DNA of 64,000 nt from RI-43 sp033764725 (GTDB taxonomy: Bacteria > Pseudomonadota > Alphaproteobacteria > Caulobacterales > Aquidulcibacteraceae): contig JANRIR010000005.1 of the NCBI GenBank assembly GCA_033764725.1, positions 1-64,000 on the forward strand, in the 5' to 3' direction. Under the pieces are notes generated by a model. It was given only the letters and a program-made list of their open reading frames with translations, had not been told where the DNA came from and did no database searches. Shown here in pieces: positions 25,309 through 33,100 of the stretch (positions are counted from its first letter, which is position 1; every line of letters begins with the position of its first letter). The position numbers and the translations under genes are program-made.

Positions 25309-26180
25309 GGCGTCTCGCGCTATCCGCGGCGTTGGCGCTGGTGGCGCTGAGCGGCCTCGCGCACGCCGACGAGATCACGCTCGACGCGCGCGCCGGCGCG
25401 CCCATCGTGGACGTGACGATCAACGACCGTACGGTGCGGCTGCGCGTGGATGCGCGCCTGCCCGACGTTGCGGTGATCGATCCCGACGCGGCGCGCCGGC
25501 TGCGTCTGCGCAACATTCCGATGGTGTCGGCGGCGGTGTCGATCGACGGCGACAATGTCCTGCAGGGGCGCATCGCGCGGCCGGAGGTGCGCTTCGCCAA
25601 TGGACGCGCGCGGCGCGTGCTCTCGGGCCTCTTCGGCGTCGACGCCGCCGAAAACGCCGATGGCGTCATCGGGCCCGGCGCGCTGCCCTATGACCGCATC
25701 ATCGTGCTGTTGAGCGACACCGCAGGCGCCGGCGCGCCGCGCGTCGTGGCGTTGCGCGACGCCGATTCCTGGATCTGGCGCGATCGGCTTGGCCCGATCC
25801 CAGAAGCCTCCATCACCTTTGATTTCGGGCGCGAAGAAACATTTTTCTCCCGCCGCGCCGCCGCGCGCCTGGCCGATGCGGGCGCGATCGTTCCCGAAGG
25901 CGCGCCGGCGCAGGCGCCTTATGTGCTCGGCGTATTCGTGATGGCCCAATCGGCGCGTGCGGCGGTTCCGCTGACCAGCCATGGGTTTTCCATCGGCCGC
26001 GCCGCCGCGCACACGGATTCGCCGCTGATCCTGCCGGAGGACGCCGACGCCATCGTCGTCACCGCCGACGCCGGCGAGAACGATCCCCCGCTCGTGCATT
26101 TCGGGCGCGAAACGCTGGCGGGATGCAGCACGGTGATCGTCGACCGCGCCGCGCGCACGCTGACCGCGACGTGCCCGTGA
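25305..26180 (+). CDS. secreted hypothetical protein, possibly degenerate retropepsin-like
   Basis: A 291-residue protein with a signal peptide (LALSAALALVALSGLAHA). The mature part has VDVTINDRTVRLRVDARLP followed by DPDAARRLRL and later ADGVIGPGALPYDRII, which loosely follow the flap and GxxG order of retropepsin-like aspartyl proteases; the expected DTG/DSG triad reads DAR, so protease activity is doubtful. The GTG start overlaps the upstream TGA (GTGA). The function is unknown. Confidence 0.6.
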   Translation: MRRLALSAALALVALSGLAHADEITLDARAGAPIVDVTINDRTVRLRVDARLPDVAVIDPDAARRLRLRNIPMVSAAVSIDGDNVLQGRIARPEVRFANGRARRVLSGLFGVDAAENADGVIGPGALPYDRIIVLLSDTAGAGAPRVVALRDADSWIWRDRLGPIPEASITFDFGREETFFSRRAAARLADAGAIVPEGAPAQAPYVLGVFVMAQSARAAVPLTSHGFSIGRAAAHTDSPLILPEDADAIVVTADAGENDPPLVHFGRETLAGCSTVIVDRAARTLTATCP

Positions 26181-26193
26181 GGCCGAACCGCTT

Positions 26194-27171
26194 CTAAATT
26201 TTCAGAACGATCTTGCCGGCATGCGCGCCGGCCTGCATGCGCGCCTGCGCCGCCTCGGCCTGATCGAGATCGAACACGCTGTCGATGATCGGCGTCACCG
26301 CGCCGCTTTCGATCCACGGCCAGACGATCTCGTGCACGCGCCGCCCCAGCCGCGCCTTCTCCGCCACCGGGCGTGCGCGCAGCGTCGAGCCGGTCACGAT
26401 CAGGCGCTTGAGCATCACGCGCAGCATATCGACCTCCGCGCGCGAGCCCTGCAGGAAGGCGATTTGCGACAGGCGGCCCTGATCCTTCAGAATGTTGATG
26501 TTCTTCTGCACGTAAGGCCCGCCGACCATGTCGAGGATCACATCGACGCCGCCTAGGTCGCGCAGCACCGCCTCGAAATCCTCGCTGCGATAATTGACGC
26601 ACCGCGCCGCGCCCAGGCGCTCGCACAGCGCAACCTTTTCCGCATCGCCGGCGGTGGCGTAGACGACCGCGCCGTGCGCGCGCGCCATCTGGATCGCGGT
26701 CGTGCCGATCCCGCTCGCGCCGCCATGCACGAGGAAGGCTTCGCCCGGCTGAAGCGCGGCGGCTTCGAGCACGTTGGCGTACACCGTAAAGACCGTCTCG
26801 GGCAGCGCGGCCGCGGCTTCCATCGCAAGGCCGCGCGGCAACGGCAGGATCGAGCCTTCGGGCGCGAGCGCATATTCGGCGTAACCGCCCCCGCCGAGGA
26901 GCGCGCACACTGTATCGCCCTCGCTCCAGCGCGTGACGCCCGCGCCGACCGCGACGATGGTTCCAGCGACTTCGAGCCCCATGGTTTTTGGCGCGCCCGG
27001 CGGCGGGGGATAGCCGCCCATGCGCTGCAGCAGATCCGGCCGGTTCACGCCGGCCGCGGCCACCTTGATCAGCGCCTCGCCCGGTCCTGGCTGCGGCGTC
27101 GGCAGGCGTTCGATGGTCAAAGGGCTGGCGCCGTCATGCGCCACCGCGCGCATGGTTTCGGGGATGGTCAT
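26194..27171 (-). CDS. NADPH:quinone oxidoreductase (zinc-free MDR family)
   Basis: A 325-residue medium-chain reductase: a GroES-like N-domain with GVNRPDLLQRMGGYPPPPGAP and EVAGTIVAVGAGV, then a Rossmann domain with FLVHGGASGIGTTAIQMARAHGA, and VDVILDMVGGPYVQKN. Zinc-ligand cysteines are absent, as in quinone oxidoreductases of the PIG3/Qor type. It reduces quinones or enals with NADPH. It converges with the secreted hypothetical protein. Confidence 0.9.
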   Translation of the reverse strand: MTIPETMRAVAHDGASPLTIERLPTPQPGPGEALIKVAAAGVNRPDLLQRMGGYPPPPGAPKTMGLEVAGTIVAVGAGVTRWSEGDTVCALLGGGGYAEYALAPEGSILPLPRGLAMEAAAALPETVFTVYANVLEAAALQPGEAFLVHGGASGIGTTAIQMARAHGAVVYATAGDAEKVALCERLGAARCVNYRSEDFEAVLRDLGGVDVILDMVGGPYVQKNINILKDQGRLSQIAFLQGSRAEVDMLRVMLKRLIVTGSTLRARPVAEKARLGRRVHEIVWPWIESGAVTPIIDSVFDLDQAEAAQARMQAGAHAGKIVLKI

Positions 27172-27230
27172 CGGCGTCCTCTCGCTCTATCGCTGGAGGG
27201 GTACGTTACCGTCGAGCTGGAGGTCAGGCC

Positions 27231-27422
27231 ATGCGTGACGAGGACCCATTCGCTCCGCCGCCGAAGCGCGAAACGCCGATCGAACTGATGTCGATCGTCG
27301 ATCTCGAGGCGCGCATCGAGGCGCTGAAGGCCGAGATCGGCGCCTGCGAGCGCGCCATCGCCGCCAAGCGCGCCCAGCGCGCCGCCGCCGAGGGCTTGTT
27401 CGGCCTCGGCGGGCAGGCTTAA
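27231..27422 (+). CDS. DUF1192 family protein
   Basis: A 63-residue protein starting MRDEDPFAPPPKRETPIELMSIVDLEARIEALKAEI, with the alphaproteobacterial DUF1192 pattern of a Pro-rich N-terminus and a coiled-coil body. The function is unknown. It precedes rcdA by 28 bases, so they are probably co-transcribed. Confidence 0.85.
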   Translation: MRDEDPFAPPPKRETPIELMSIVDLEARIEALKAEIGACERAIAAKRAQRAAAEGLFGLGGQA

Positions 27423-27450
27423 TCGGCCCGCTGATTGCACGGGCCCCCGG

Positions 27451-27969
27451 ATGACCGATTTCGCACGCCCCTCTGACCCGCCGCGCGCCTTGCCGGACAT
27501 GGGCCGCCTCCTGGACTTCGCCCGCTCGGAAGTGTTCGAGCGGACGTTCCGCGAAGGCATGGCGCTGGTGGAGGAGACCGCCGCCTATCTCGACGGCCCT
27601 GGGCGGGCCTTATCGAAACGCATGGAGCGCGCCGCCGCGCTGGCCTATGCGGGAGAAAGCATGCGGCTCACCACGCGGCTGATGCAGATTGCCTCTTGGC
27701 TCCTCGTGCAGCGCGCGTTGCGCGACGGGGACATGACCCTCGCCGACGCGGCGGATGCCAAGTACCGGCTGTCGGCGCGGGTCGGCCTCGAAGCGCCGTC
27801 CTTATCGACGCTGGAGGAGCTGCCGGCGGCGCTGCGCGATCTCATGGACCGCGGCGCAGGCCTCTATGACCGCGTGCGTCGCCTCGACGCCGAAATGTAC
27901 GAAACGAGCGCGGCGGCCAATCCGGTGACCGCACAGATCGCGCAATTGAAGGCGGCGTTCGGCGGGTGA
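27451..27969 (+). CDS. rcdA: RcdA-like protein (DUF1465)
   Basis: A 172-residue helical protein of the DUF1465 family: LLDFARSEVFERTFREGMALVEETAAYLDG, AYAGESMRLTTRLMQIASWLLVQRAL and a disordered C-terminus. In Caulobacter RcdA is a polar adaptor that helps PopA, CpdR and ClpXP degrade CtrA at the G1-S transition. Together with GapR and TrcR in the window it suggests a Caulobacter-type cell cycle. Confidence 0.85.
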   Translation: MTDFARPSDPPRALPDMGRLLDFARSEVFERTFREGMALVEETAAYLDGPGRALSKRMERAAALAYAGESMRLTTRLMQIASWLLVQRALRDGDMTLADAADAKYRLSARVGLEAPSLSTLEELPAALRDLMDRGAGLYDRVRRLDAEMYETSAAANPVTAQIAQLKAAFGG

Positions 27970-27973
27970 GCCG

Positions 27974-28204
27974 TCAGCCCTTCTTCTTCATGAAGGCGCC
28001 GAACTTGTCGTTAAAGCGCGAGACGCGGCCGCCGCGATCCATCAGCTGCTGATTGCCGCCGGTCCAGGCCGGATGCGACTTCGAATCGATATCCAGGCTA
28101 AGGGTTGCACCGGCTTCGCCGTAGGTCGACCGGGTCTTGTAGCTCGTCCCGTCGGTCATGACGACCGTGATGAAATGATAATCGGGATGGCCTTCGGCTT
28201 TCAC
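27974..28204 (-). CDS. rpmE: 50S ribosomal protein L31
   Basis: A 76-residue protein: HPDYHFITVVMTDGTSYKTRSTYGE, LDIDSKSHPAWTGGNQQLMDRGGRVSRFNDKFGAF. The zinc-binding CxxC motifs of classical L31 are absent, as is usual in alphaproteobacteria. It starts with GTG at 28204 and converges on rcdA with a 4-base gap. Confidence 0.93.
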   Translation of the reverse strand: MKAEGHPDYHFITVVMTDGTSYKTRSTYGEAGATLSLDIDSKSHPAWTGGNQQLMDRGGRVSRFNDKFGAFMKKKG

Positions 28205-28267
28205 GGCGCAAATCCTGGGCTGGGGCGTGGGGCTCGAGGCCCCTCAAAGAAGCGGGGCAGATAGCGG

Positions 28268-30109
28268 ATGCGCGCGATGAGGGCAAGTGCGGGCGCGCGG
28301 CGAGCGGGGTGGGGCGCGGGCGCAGCGCTGGCCCTGGGTCTGCTCGTGGGCGCCGGCGCTCCGGCCGCGGCGGAGCCGCCGCGCATCCTGTCGAGCTTCG
28401 ACGGCGACGACGCGGTCGCCTGGACCTTCTCCAACGGGCCGGAATTTCCCGGCGCGCGCGGCGGTTTGACGACGGTGCGGGGCCGGCAGGGACGCGGCCG
28501 GGCGTTGACGCATGTGTTCGACTGCGCGCGCGGGCGCCCGTGCGGCCGCTATGTCGCCGCGGTCGCGCAGATTCCGGCCCCCATTCCGCTGCCGTCCGCG
28601 GCGGCGATCGCCTTCCGTCTCGACCAGCGCAGCGCGGCCGATGTGCGCGTCAGGCTCACGGACTCCACCGGCCGCACCTTTCAGATCGACCTTTCGCCGC
28701 CGGGCTGGCCGGACGATGGCGAACGCTGGCGGCGCGTCATCCTGCCGGTCTCGTCGTGGGCGCGCGACGCCTGGGGCGGGACCGAGGAGGCGCCGTTCAC
28801 CGGCGCGCTCACGGGCTTGGCGATCCTGGCGGTTCACGCCGGCGGCGACGGCGAGGGCGTGGTCGCCTTCGACGACGTCGCCGTCATCGACCTTGCGGAC
28901 AACGCTTATGCGCTGCGCCGCTTGAGCCCGCTCGCAGCCCGACTCGACGCGCCGGCGCCGGCCTGGGGCGCAGCGCTCCACGAGGTGGAGGATTGGCGCG
29001 TGCTGGATGCGGCGCGCGATGCGGGCTTTTCCTTCGTGCGCACCGATTTGTTCTGGCACGACGTAGAGACCGAACGCGGGATCTATGAATTCGCCCGCTA
29101 TGAGCGGCTGATGGACGAGCTCGACGCGCGCAATCTCGGCGCGCTGTTCATTCTCGATTATTGGAACGATCTCCATGGCGGGCGCGAGGGGATCGAGACC
29201 GGCGCGGCTTTTCCCGCCTATGAGAGCTATGCACGCGCCGCCGCGGCGCAATTCGCGGGGCGCAATGTCGTTTACGAAATCTGGAACGAACCCGACGTGG
29301 AGGAGCGCCTTGACATTCCAGGCGCACATTTCGCTCGACTGATCGAGGCCGGCGTGCGGGGCGTGCGCGCCGCCGATCCCGCCGCGCGCATCATCACCGG
29401 AGGATTGTCCTTCTTCGATGCGCCTTATGTGGAGGAGACGCTGGCGGCGCTGGCGCCGATGCGCGAGGCGCGCGCGCTGATCGGTTTCGGCGTGCATTAT
29501 TATCGCGGCGGCCGGCCGGAAACGGCCTATGCCGACGATCTTGCGTTGAGCGCGCTGTTGTCGGATCGCCGCCTCGGACGGCTTGGGGTGTGGAACACGG
29601 AATGGGGCTATTCCTCCGCCAATCTTCCCGATCTGCCCAAACGGATGGGCCATGCCGGACCGCAACGGCGGCGCCAAGCTGTGCTGGCGGTGCGCAGCTT
29701 CCTGACGGCGTGGGCGATGCAATTGCCCGCCAATGTCTGGTACGATTTGCGCGACGACGGGCTCGATCCGCGCGAGAACGAGCACAATCACGGCCTTTTG
29801 ACCTATGAGGGGCGCACCAAGCCGGCGTTCACGGCGCTGCGCGCGTTCCTGCGTCTGACCAATGGCGCGCGGCTGCGCGGTTTCGTGCGCGATGCGCCGC
29901 CCGGCGTGCACATCGCCCGCTTCGATGCGCGCGAGACGGTGACGTTCGTGGTGTGGTGCGAATATCCCGGCGGGCGCCTGCGGCTGTCGCCGCCGCCATC
30001 CATGACGGGCGCCTATGATCTCATGGGCGATCGCGTGCGCCCCGATCGCACGGGAACCATCACCGTCGATGAGGCGGAAGGGCCGGTTTACATCGTCGTC
30101 GAGCGCTGA
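28268..30109 (+). CDS. secreted glycoside hydrolase, clan GH-A (GH39-like)
   Basis: A 613-residue protein with a signal peptide (about residues 1-35). Residues 40-210 form a beta-sandwich with sugar-binding character. A TIM barrel at about 225-560 follows, with the acid/base glutamate in YEIWNEPDVE and the likely nucleophile in GVWNTEWGYSS, the pair expected for clan GH-A retaining glycosidases such as GH39 and GH5. A short beta-domain closes the protein. The substrate could be a xylan or rhamnose-type polysaccharide. It appears monocistronic. Confidence 0.78.
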   Translation: MRAMRASAGARRAGWGAGAALALGLLVGAGAPAAAEPPRILSSFDGDDAVAWTFSNGPEFPGARGGLTTVRGRQGRGRALTHVFDCARGRPCGRYVAAVAQIPAPIPLPSAAAIAFRLDQRSAADVRVRLTDSTGRTFQIDLSPPGWPDDGERWRRVILPVSSWARDAWGGTEEAPFTGALTGLAILAVHAGGDGEGVVAFDDVAVIDLADNAYALRRLSPLAARLDAPAPAWGAALHEVEDWRVLDAARDAGFSFVRTDLFWHDVETERGIYEFARYERLMDELDARNLGALFILDYWNDLHGGREGIETGAAFPAYESYARAAAAQFAGRNVVYEIWNEPDVEERLDIPGAHFARLIEAGVRGVRAADPAARIITGGLSFFDAPYVEETLAALAPMREARALIGFGVHYYRGGRPETAYADDLALSALLSDRRLGRLGVWNTEWGYSSANLPDLPKRMGHAGPQRRRQAVLAVRSFLTAWAMQLPANVWYDLRDDGLDPRENEHNHGLLTYEGRTKPAFTALRAFLRLTNGARLRGFVRDAPPGVHIARFDARETVTFVVWCEYPGGRLRLSPPPSMTGAYDLMGDRVRPDRTGTITVDEAEGPVYIVVER

Positions 30110-30136
30110 CGCGCTAACGGGCCGCTGAAAAAGTCG

Positions 30137-30262
30137 CGTTCGCCCCCATCGACCGGCTTCGCCGGCCACTTCCCCCGCAAGCGGGGGAAGAAAGGCGACA
30201 CCTCTTTGCTCCCCCGCTTGCGGGGGAGCTGGCCGCGAAGCGGGCTGAGGGGGCGAACGCGG
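30137..30262. repeat. palindromic intergenic repeat, family A copy 2 (REP/BIME-like)
   Basis: The closest match to the repeat at 16614-16725: outer arms GCGTTCGCCCCC and its exact inverse, GACCGGCTTCG opposite CGAAGCGGGCTGAGG, and two inner hairpins, CCCCCGCAAGCGGGGG and CCCCCGCTTGCGGGGG. It lies between convergent genes, where it could act as a transcription stop. Confidence 0.85.
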
Positions 30263-30278
30263 CTTTTTCCGCAACGTG

Positions 30279-30587
30279 CTAGAATTTCTCGCCGCGCAGA
30301 ACCGTCACGTCGGATACATAGACGACGCCGGGATAATCCTGGAAGAAGCCCGTCAGCGCCTCGAGTGCGGCCTGTGCGGCGGCGTCCGAAACGACGGCGA
30401 TGACGAGGCGCTTGTCCTGCGCGTCGCTCAAGCCGTCGCTGCGCCAATCGCCGTGGCTGCTGTGCCCTGCAAGGCTGGCGAACACGCTCCACCCGCGCGC
30501 GCCGCTTGCGCCAAGCAGCGCCTCGACGCGCCCCAAAAGCGGCGCCTCGATGATGATCTCCAGTTTTTTGCGTGTGGTCGGCGTCAT
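30279..30587 (-). CDS. PII-like (SbtB-type) regulatory protein
   Basis: A 102-residue protein with a ferredoxin-like PII fold: KKLEIIIEAPLLGRVEALLGASGARGWSVF, a flexible loop around residues 38-55 (HSSHGDWRSDGLSDAQDK) in place of the T-loop, then RLVIAVVSDAAAQAALEALTGFF and YVSDVTVLRGEKF. It lies four bases after the SbtA-type transporter gene, as cyanobacterial SbtB does, and probably gates bicarbonate import in response to adenine nucleotides. The assignment depends strongly on this context. Confidence 0.8.
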   Translation of the reverse strand: MTPTTRKKLEIIIEAPLLGRVEALLGASGARGWSVFASLAGHSSHGDWRSDGLSDAQDKRLVIAVVSDAAAQAALEALTGFFQDYPGVVYVSDVTVLRGEKF

Positions 30588-30591
30588 GCGA

Positions 30592-31557
30592 TCACCCCAG
30601 GAGCATGGCCGTCACGGCCTGATAGAGCGGTATGCCGATGGTCAGGTTGAACGGAAACGTGATGCCCAGAGACAAGGTCAAATACACGCCCGGATCGGCC
30701 TGCGGCAGCGCGATGCGCATGGCGGCGGGCACTGCGATGTACGACGCGCTGGCCGCCAGGATCGCCAGCATCGCGGCGTCTTCCTGGCGAACGCCCAACG
30801 CCAGCGATATCCCCACCGCGCACGCGCATGAGACCAGCGGCATCAACAGGCCGAACGCCACGAGCGGCGCGGTCAAGGCGCGCGCTTCGCGCAGCCGGCG
30901 TGCAGCGACCAGCCCCATGTCGAGCAGGAACAGCGTCAGCACGCCCTGGAACAGCGGATTGACGAACAGATCCAGCCGCTGCATCCCGCGCTCGCCCGTG
31001 ATCGCGCCGATCGCAAACGCGCCGATCAGCAGCACGACCGAGCCATTGAGCGCCACCTCGCGCAACAGCGCGCCCTGCATGCCTTGCCGCTTGGCGGTTC
31101 CGCCTTGCGCAAGCATCAAGGCGACGAGGATGGCCGGCGTCTCCATCAGCGCCACGACCGCCACCATGTAACCGCCGAAATCGACGCCGCTGGCGCGCAG
31201 GAAATCCGATCCCGCCGCGAAGGTGACGACCGACACCGAGCCGTAATGCGCCGCCGTGGCTGCGGCGGTCGGCCGGTCGAGCGTGGAAATCGTTTTCAAG
31301 GCGTAGAAAGCGATCACCGGGATGGCGAGGCTGAGGATCACGCCGGCGGCCGCAGCGGTAGCAAAATCCGCGCTCAGCCCCGCGCGCGCCGCTTCGACGC
31401 CGCCTTTGAACCCGATCGCCAGCATCAGATAGAGCGACAGCGTCTTGGCTGCGGTTTCAGGAACCGACAGATCGGACCGCAACAGCCCGGCCGCGAGCCC
31501 CAGCGCGAAAAACAGGATCGCCGGCGACAACAGGTTCTGCGCCGCCAAATCGAACAT
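30592..31557 (-). CDS. sbtA: SbtA-type sodium-dependent bicarbonate transporter
   Basis: A 321-residue membrane protein of about ten helices in two inverted five-helix halves (SbtA/DUF897): ILFFALGLAAGLLRSDLSVPE, LSLYLMLAIGFKGGVEAARAG, AAATAAHYGSVSVVTFAAGSDFL and a C-terminal SLGITFPFNLTIGIPLYQ. SbtA imports HCO3- with Na+ in cyanobacterial carbon concentration; in heterotrophs it likely supplies bicarbonate to carboxylases. It is followed by a PII-like gene in the same operon. Confidence 0.88.
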   Translation of the reverse strand: MFDLAAQNLLSPAILFFALGLAAGLLRSDLSVPETAAKTLSLYLMLAIGFKGGVEAARAGLSADFATAAAAGVILSLAIPVIAFYALKTISTLDRPTAAATAAHYGSVSVVTFAAGSDFLRASGVDFGGYMVAVVALMETPAILVALMLAQGGTAKRQGMQGALLREVALNGSVVLLIGAFAIGAITGERGMQRLDLFVNPLFQGVLTLFLLDMGLVAARRLREARALTAPLVAFGLLMPLVSCACAVGISLALGVRQEDAAMLAILAASASYIAVPAAMRIALPQADPGVYLTLSLGITFPFNLTIGIPLYQAVTAMLLG

Positions 31558-31581
31558 TCGGTCCTCGCTCGGATTTGCGCG

Positions 31582-32940
31582 CTAGGGCTGCGCCGGCCCC
31601 AGGCCGACAGTCCCCAAAGCCGCCGATTGGCGCGCCTCTAGCGTGCTTTCCTGAAAGCCCGCAATGGAGTCCTGGAACAATCGCGCAAAATTGAGTTCGG
31701 CCTTGAGGTGTAGGAAGGCCGCGCCCAGGCCGATCGCGGCGCGATCCATGAACACGAATTCGCGCGGCACGGTCACTGGGCCCAGCGTGCGCAGGCGCGT
31801 GCGCACCTCCATCACTTCCCTGCGGCCATACTGCGCCGGCGCGACGCCGTCGGCCACGGTGCGCACGCGGTCGTCAAGGAGCGGGGCGAAAATGAACCGC
31901 GCCCAGATCGACAGCGCATCGATCAGATCCTGCGACAGGTTCTTGAAGCCCCAGGCCTCATAGGCCGCGGCGATCGCGTCGCGGTCGTTCTTCAGGAGGG
32001 CCCAATAGAGCGCCACCACGCCGCCGACAAAGCGCGGCGGAAAAATGCGCACGCAGCCGAAATCGAGGAGGTTGAGTTTCGTCGCGTCGTCGGTGAACGA
32101 ATAATTGCCGAGGTGCGGGTCGCCATGGATCACGCCATAGGCGGTCATCGGCTTCCACCAGGCGCGAAACAGAAGCGCCGCGAGGCGATTGCGCACGGCG
32201 GCGTCTTGGTCGAGATGCGCCATCAGGCCTTCGCCGTCGAGCCATGTCATGGTGAGCAGGCGCTTGGTGCACAAATCGACGATCGGCGCCGGCGTGGCAA
32301 TGGCGGCGTCGCCGTCATGGATGGCGGCGAACAGCGCCATGTGCCTGCGCTCGCGCTCGTAATCGAGCTCCTCGCGCAGTCTCGCGCTCACTTCCTCGAT
32401 CGCTTCGGAAGAATCGATGCTGCGGTCGACATTGCGGAACATGGCGAGCAGCGTGCGCAATTGCGCGAGATCGGCTTCCACCGCACTCGCCATTTCCGGA
32501 TATTGCAGCTTCACCGCCAACGCGCGGCCGTCATGCGCGCGTGCGCGATGCACCTGGCCGAGCGACGCGGCCGCGACCGCTTCCTGATCGAAATCGGCGA
32601 ACTTTCCCCGCCAATCGGGGCCCAGTTCGGCCTGCATGCGACGACGCACGAAGGGCCAGCCCATCGCCGGCGCCTGCGATTGCAGCTTGCGCAATTCCGC
32701 CGCGTAGGTTTCGGGCAAGAGGTCGGGAATGGTGGCCAGCAATTGCGCCACCTTCATCAGCGGCCCCTTGGAGCGGCCAAGCGCGTCCTTCAGGGCTTTC
32801 GCCATCCGCGCGTCGTCGCCGCCGAACAGCCGCGCAGCGCCCGCCGCTGCGGCTGCGCCGGTCACATGTGCGCCGACTTGCGCCACCCGCCCGATGCGGG
32901 CGGAGAGGCGGTCGCGTTCGGGATCGGCATCGTCGGCCAA
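31582..32940 (-). CDS. ABC1/UbiB-family atypical kinase
   Basis: A 452-residue protein with the ABC1 kinase-like domain: GPLMKVAQLLATIPDLLPETY at the place of the KxGQ motif, the Ala-rich loop EAVAAASLGQVHRA, AVKLQYPEM with the catalytic lysine, VIHGDPHLGNYSF and LLDFGCVRIF. Its KxGQ position reads KVAQ. UbiB-type proteins support ubiquinone synthesis. It appears to start with TTG at 32940, behind CGGAG. Cofactor activity is inferred from the family. Confidence 0.86.
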   Translation of the reverse strand: MADDADPERDRLSARIGRVAQVGAHVTGAAAAAGAARLFGGDDARMAKALKDALGRSKGPLMKVAQLLATIPDLLPETYAAELRKLQSQAPAMGWPFVRRRMQAELGPDWRGKFADFDQEAVAAASLGQVHRARAHDGRALAVKLQYPEMASAVEADLAQLRTLLAMFRNVDRSIDSSEAIEEVSARLREELDYERERRHMALFAAIHDGDAAIATPAPIVDLCTKRLLTMTWLDGEGLMAHLDQDAAVRNRLAALLFRAWWKPMTAYGVIHGDPHLGNYSFTDDATKLNLLDFGCVRIFPPRFVGGVVALYWALLKNDRDAIAAAYEAWGFKNLSQDLIDALSIWARFIFAPLLDDRVRTVADGVAPAQYGRREVMEVRTRLRTLGPVTVPREFVFMDRAAIGLGAAFLHLKAELNFARLFQDSIAGFQESTLEARQSAALGTVGLGPAQP

Positions 32941-33100
32941 GCAGCGGCTCCGTTAGGGGTTTGAACACCATGTAGGGCGCCGAGCAGTGAAGAAAAATTG
33001 TGCCATTTTAACGCGACTTGAACGACCGGCCCGTATGGTGCGCCCAAACGCACGCAAGCGCCCATCGCAGGCGCTTGGGCGGGGTTATGGTGGATGAGAT

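Noticed and set aside
28244..30274. 676-codon open frame opposite the secreted glycosidase
   Set aside because: Composition shadow of the GH-A gene; no signal, no motif, and it runs through the palindromic repeat.
30592..31557. Annotation as a Na+/H+ antiporter or bile-acid symporter
   Set aside because: The sequence follows SbtA/DUF897 throughout and the adjoining PII-like gene supports SbtA.
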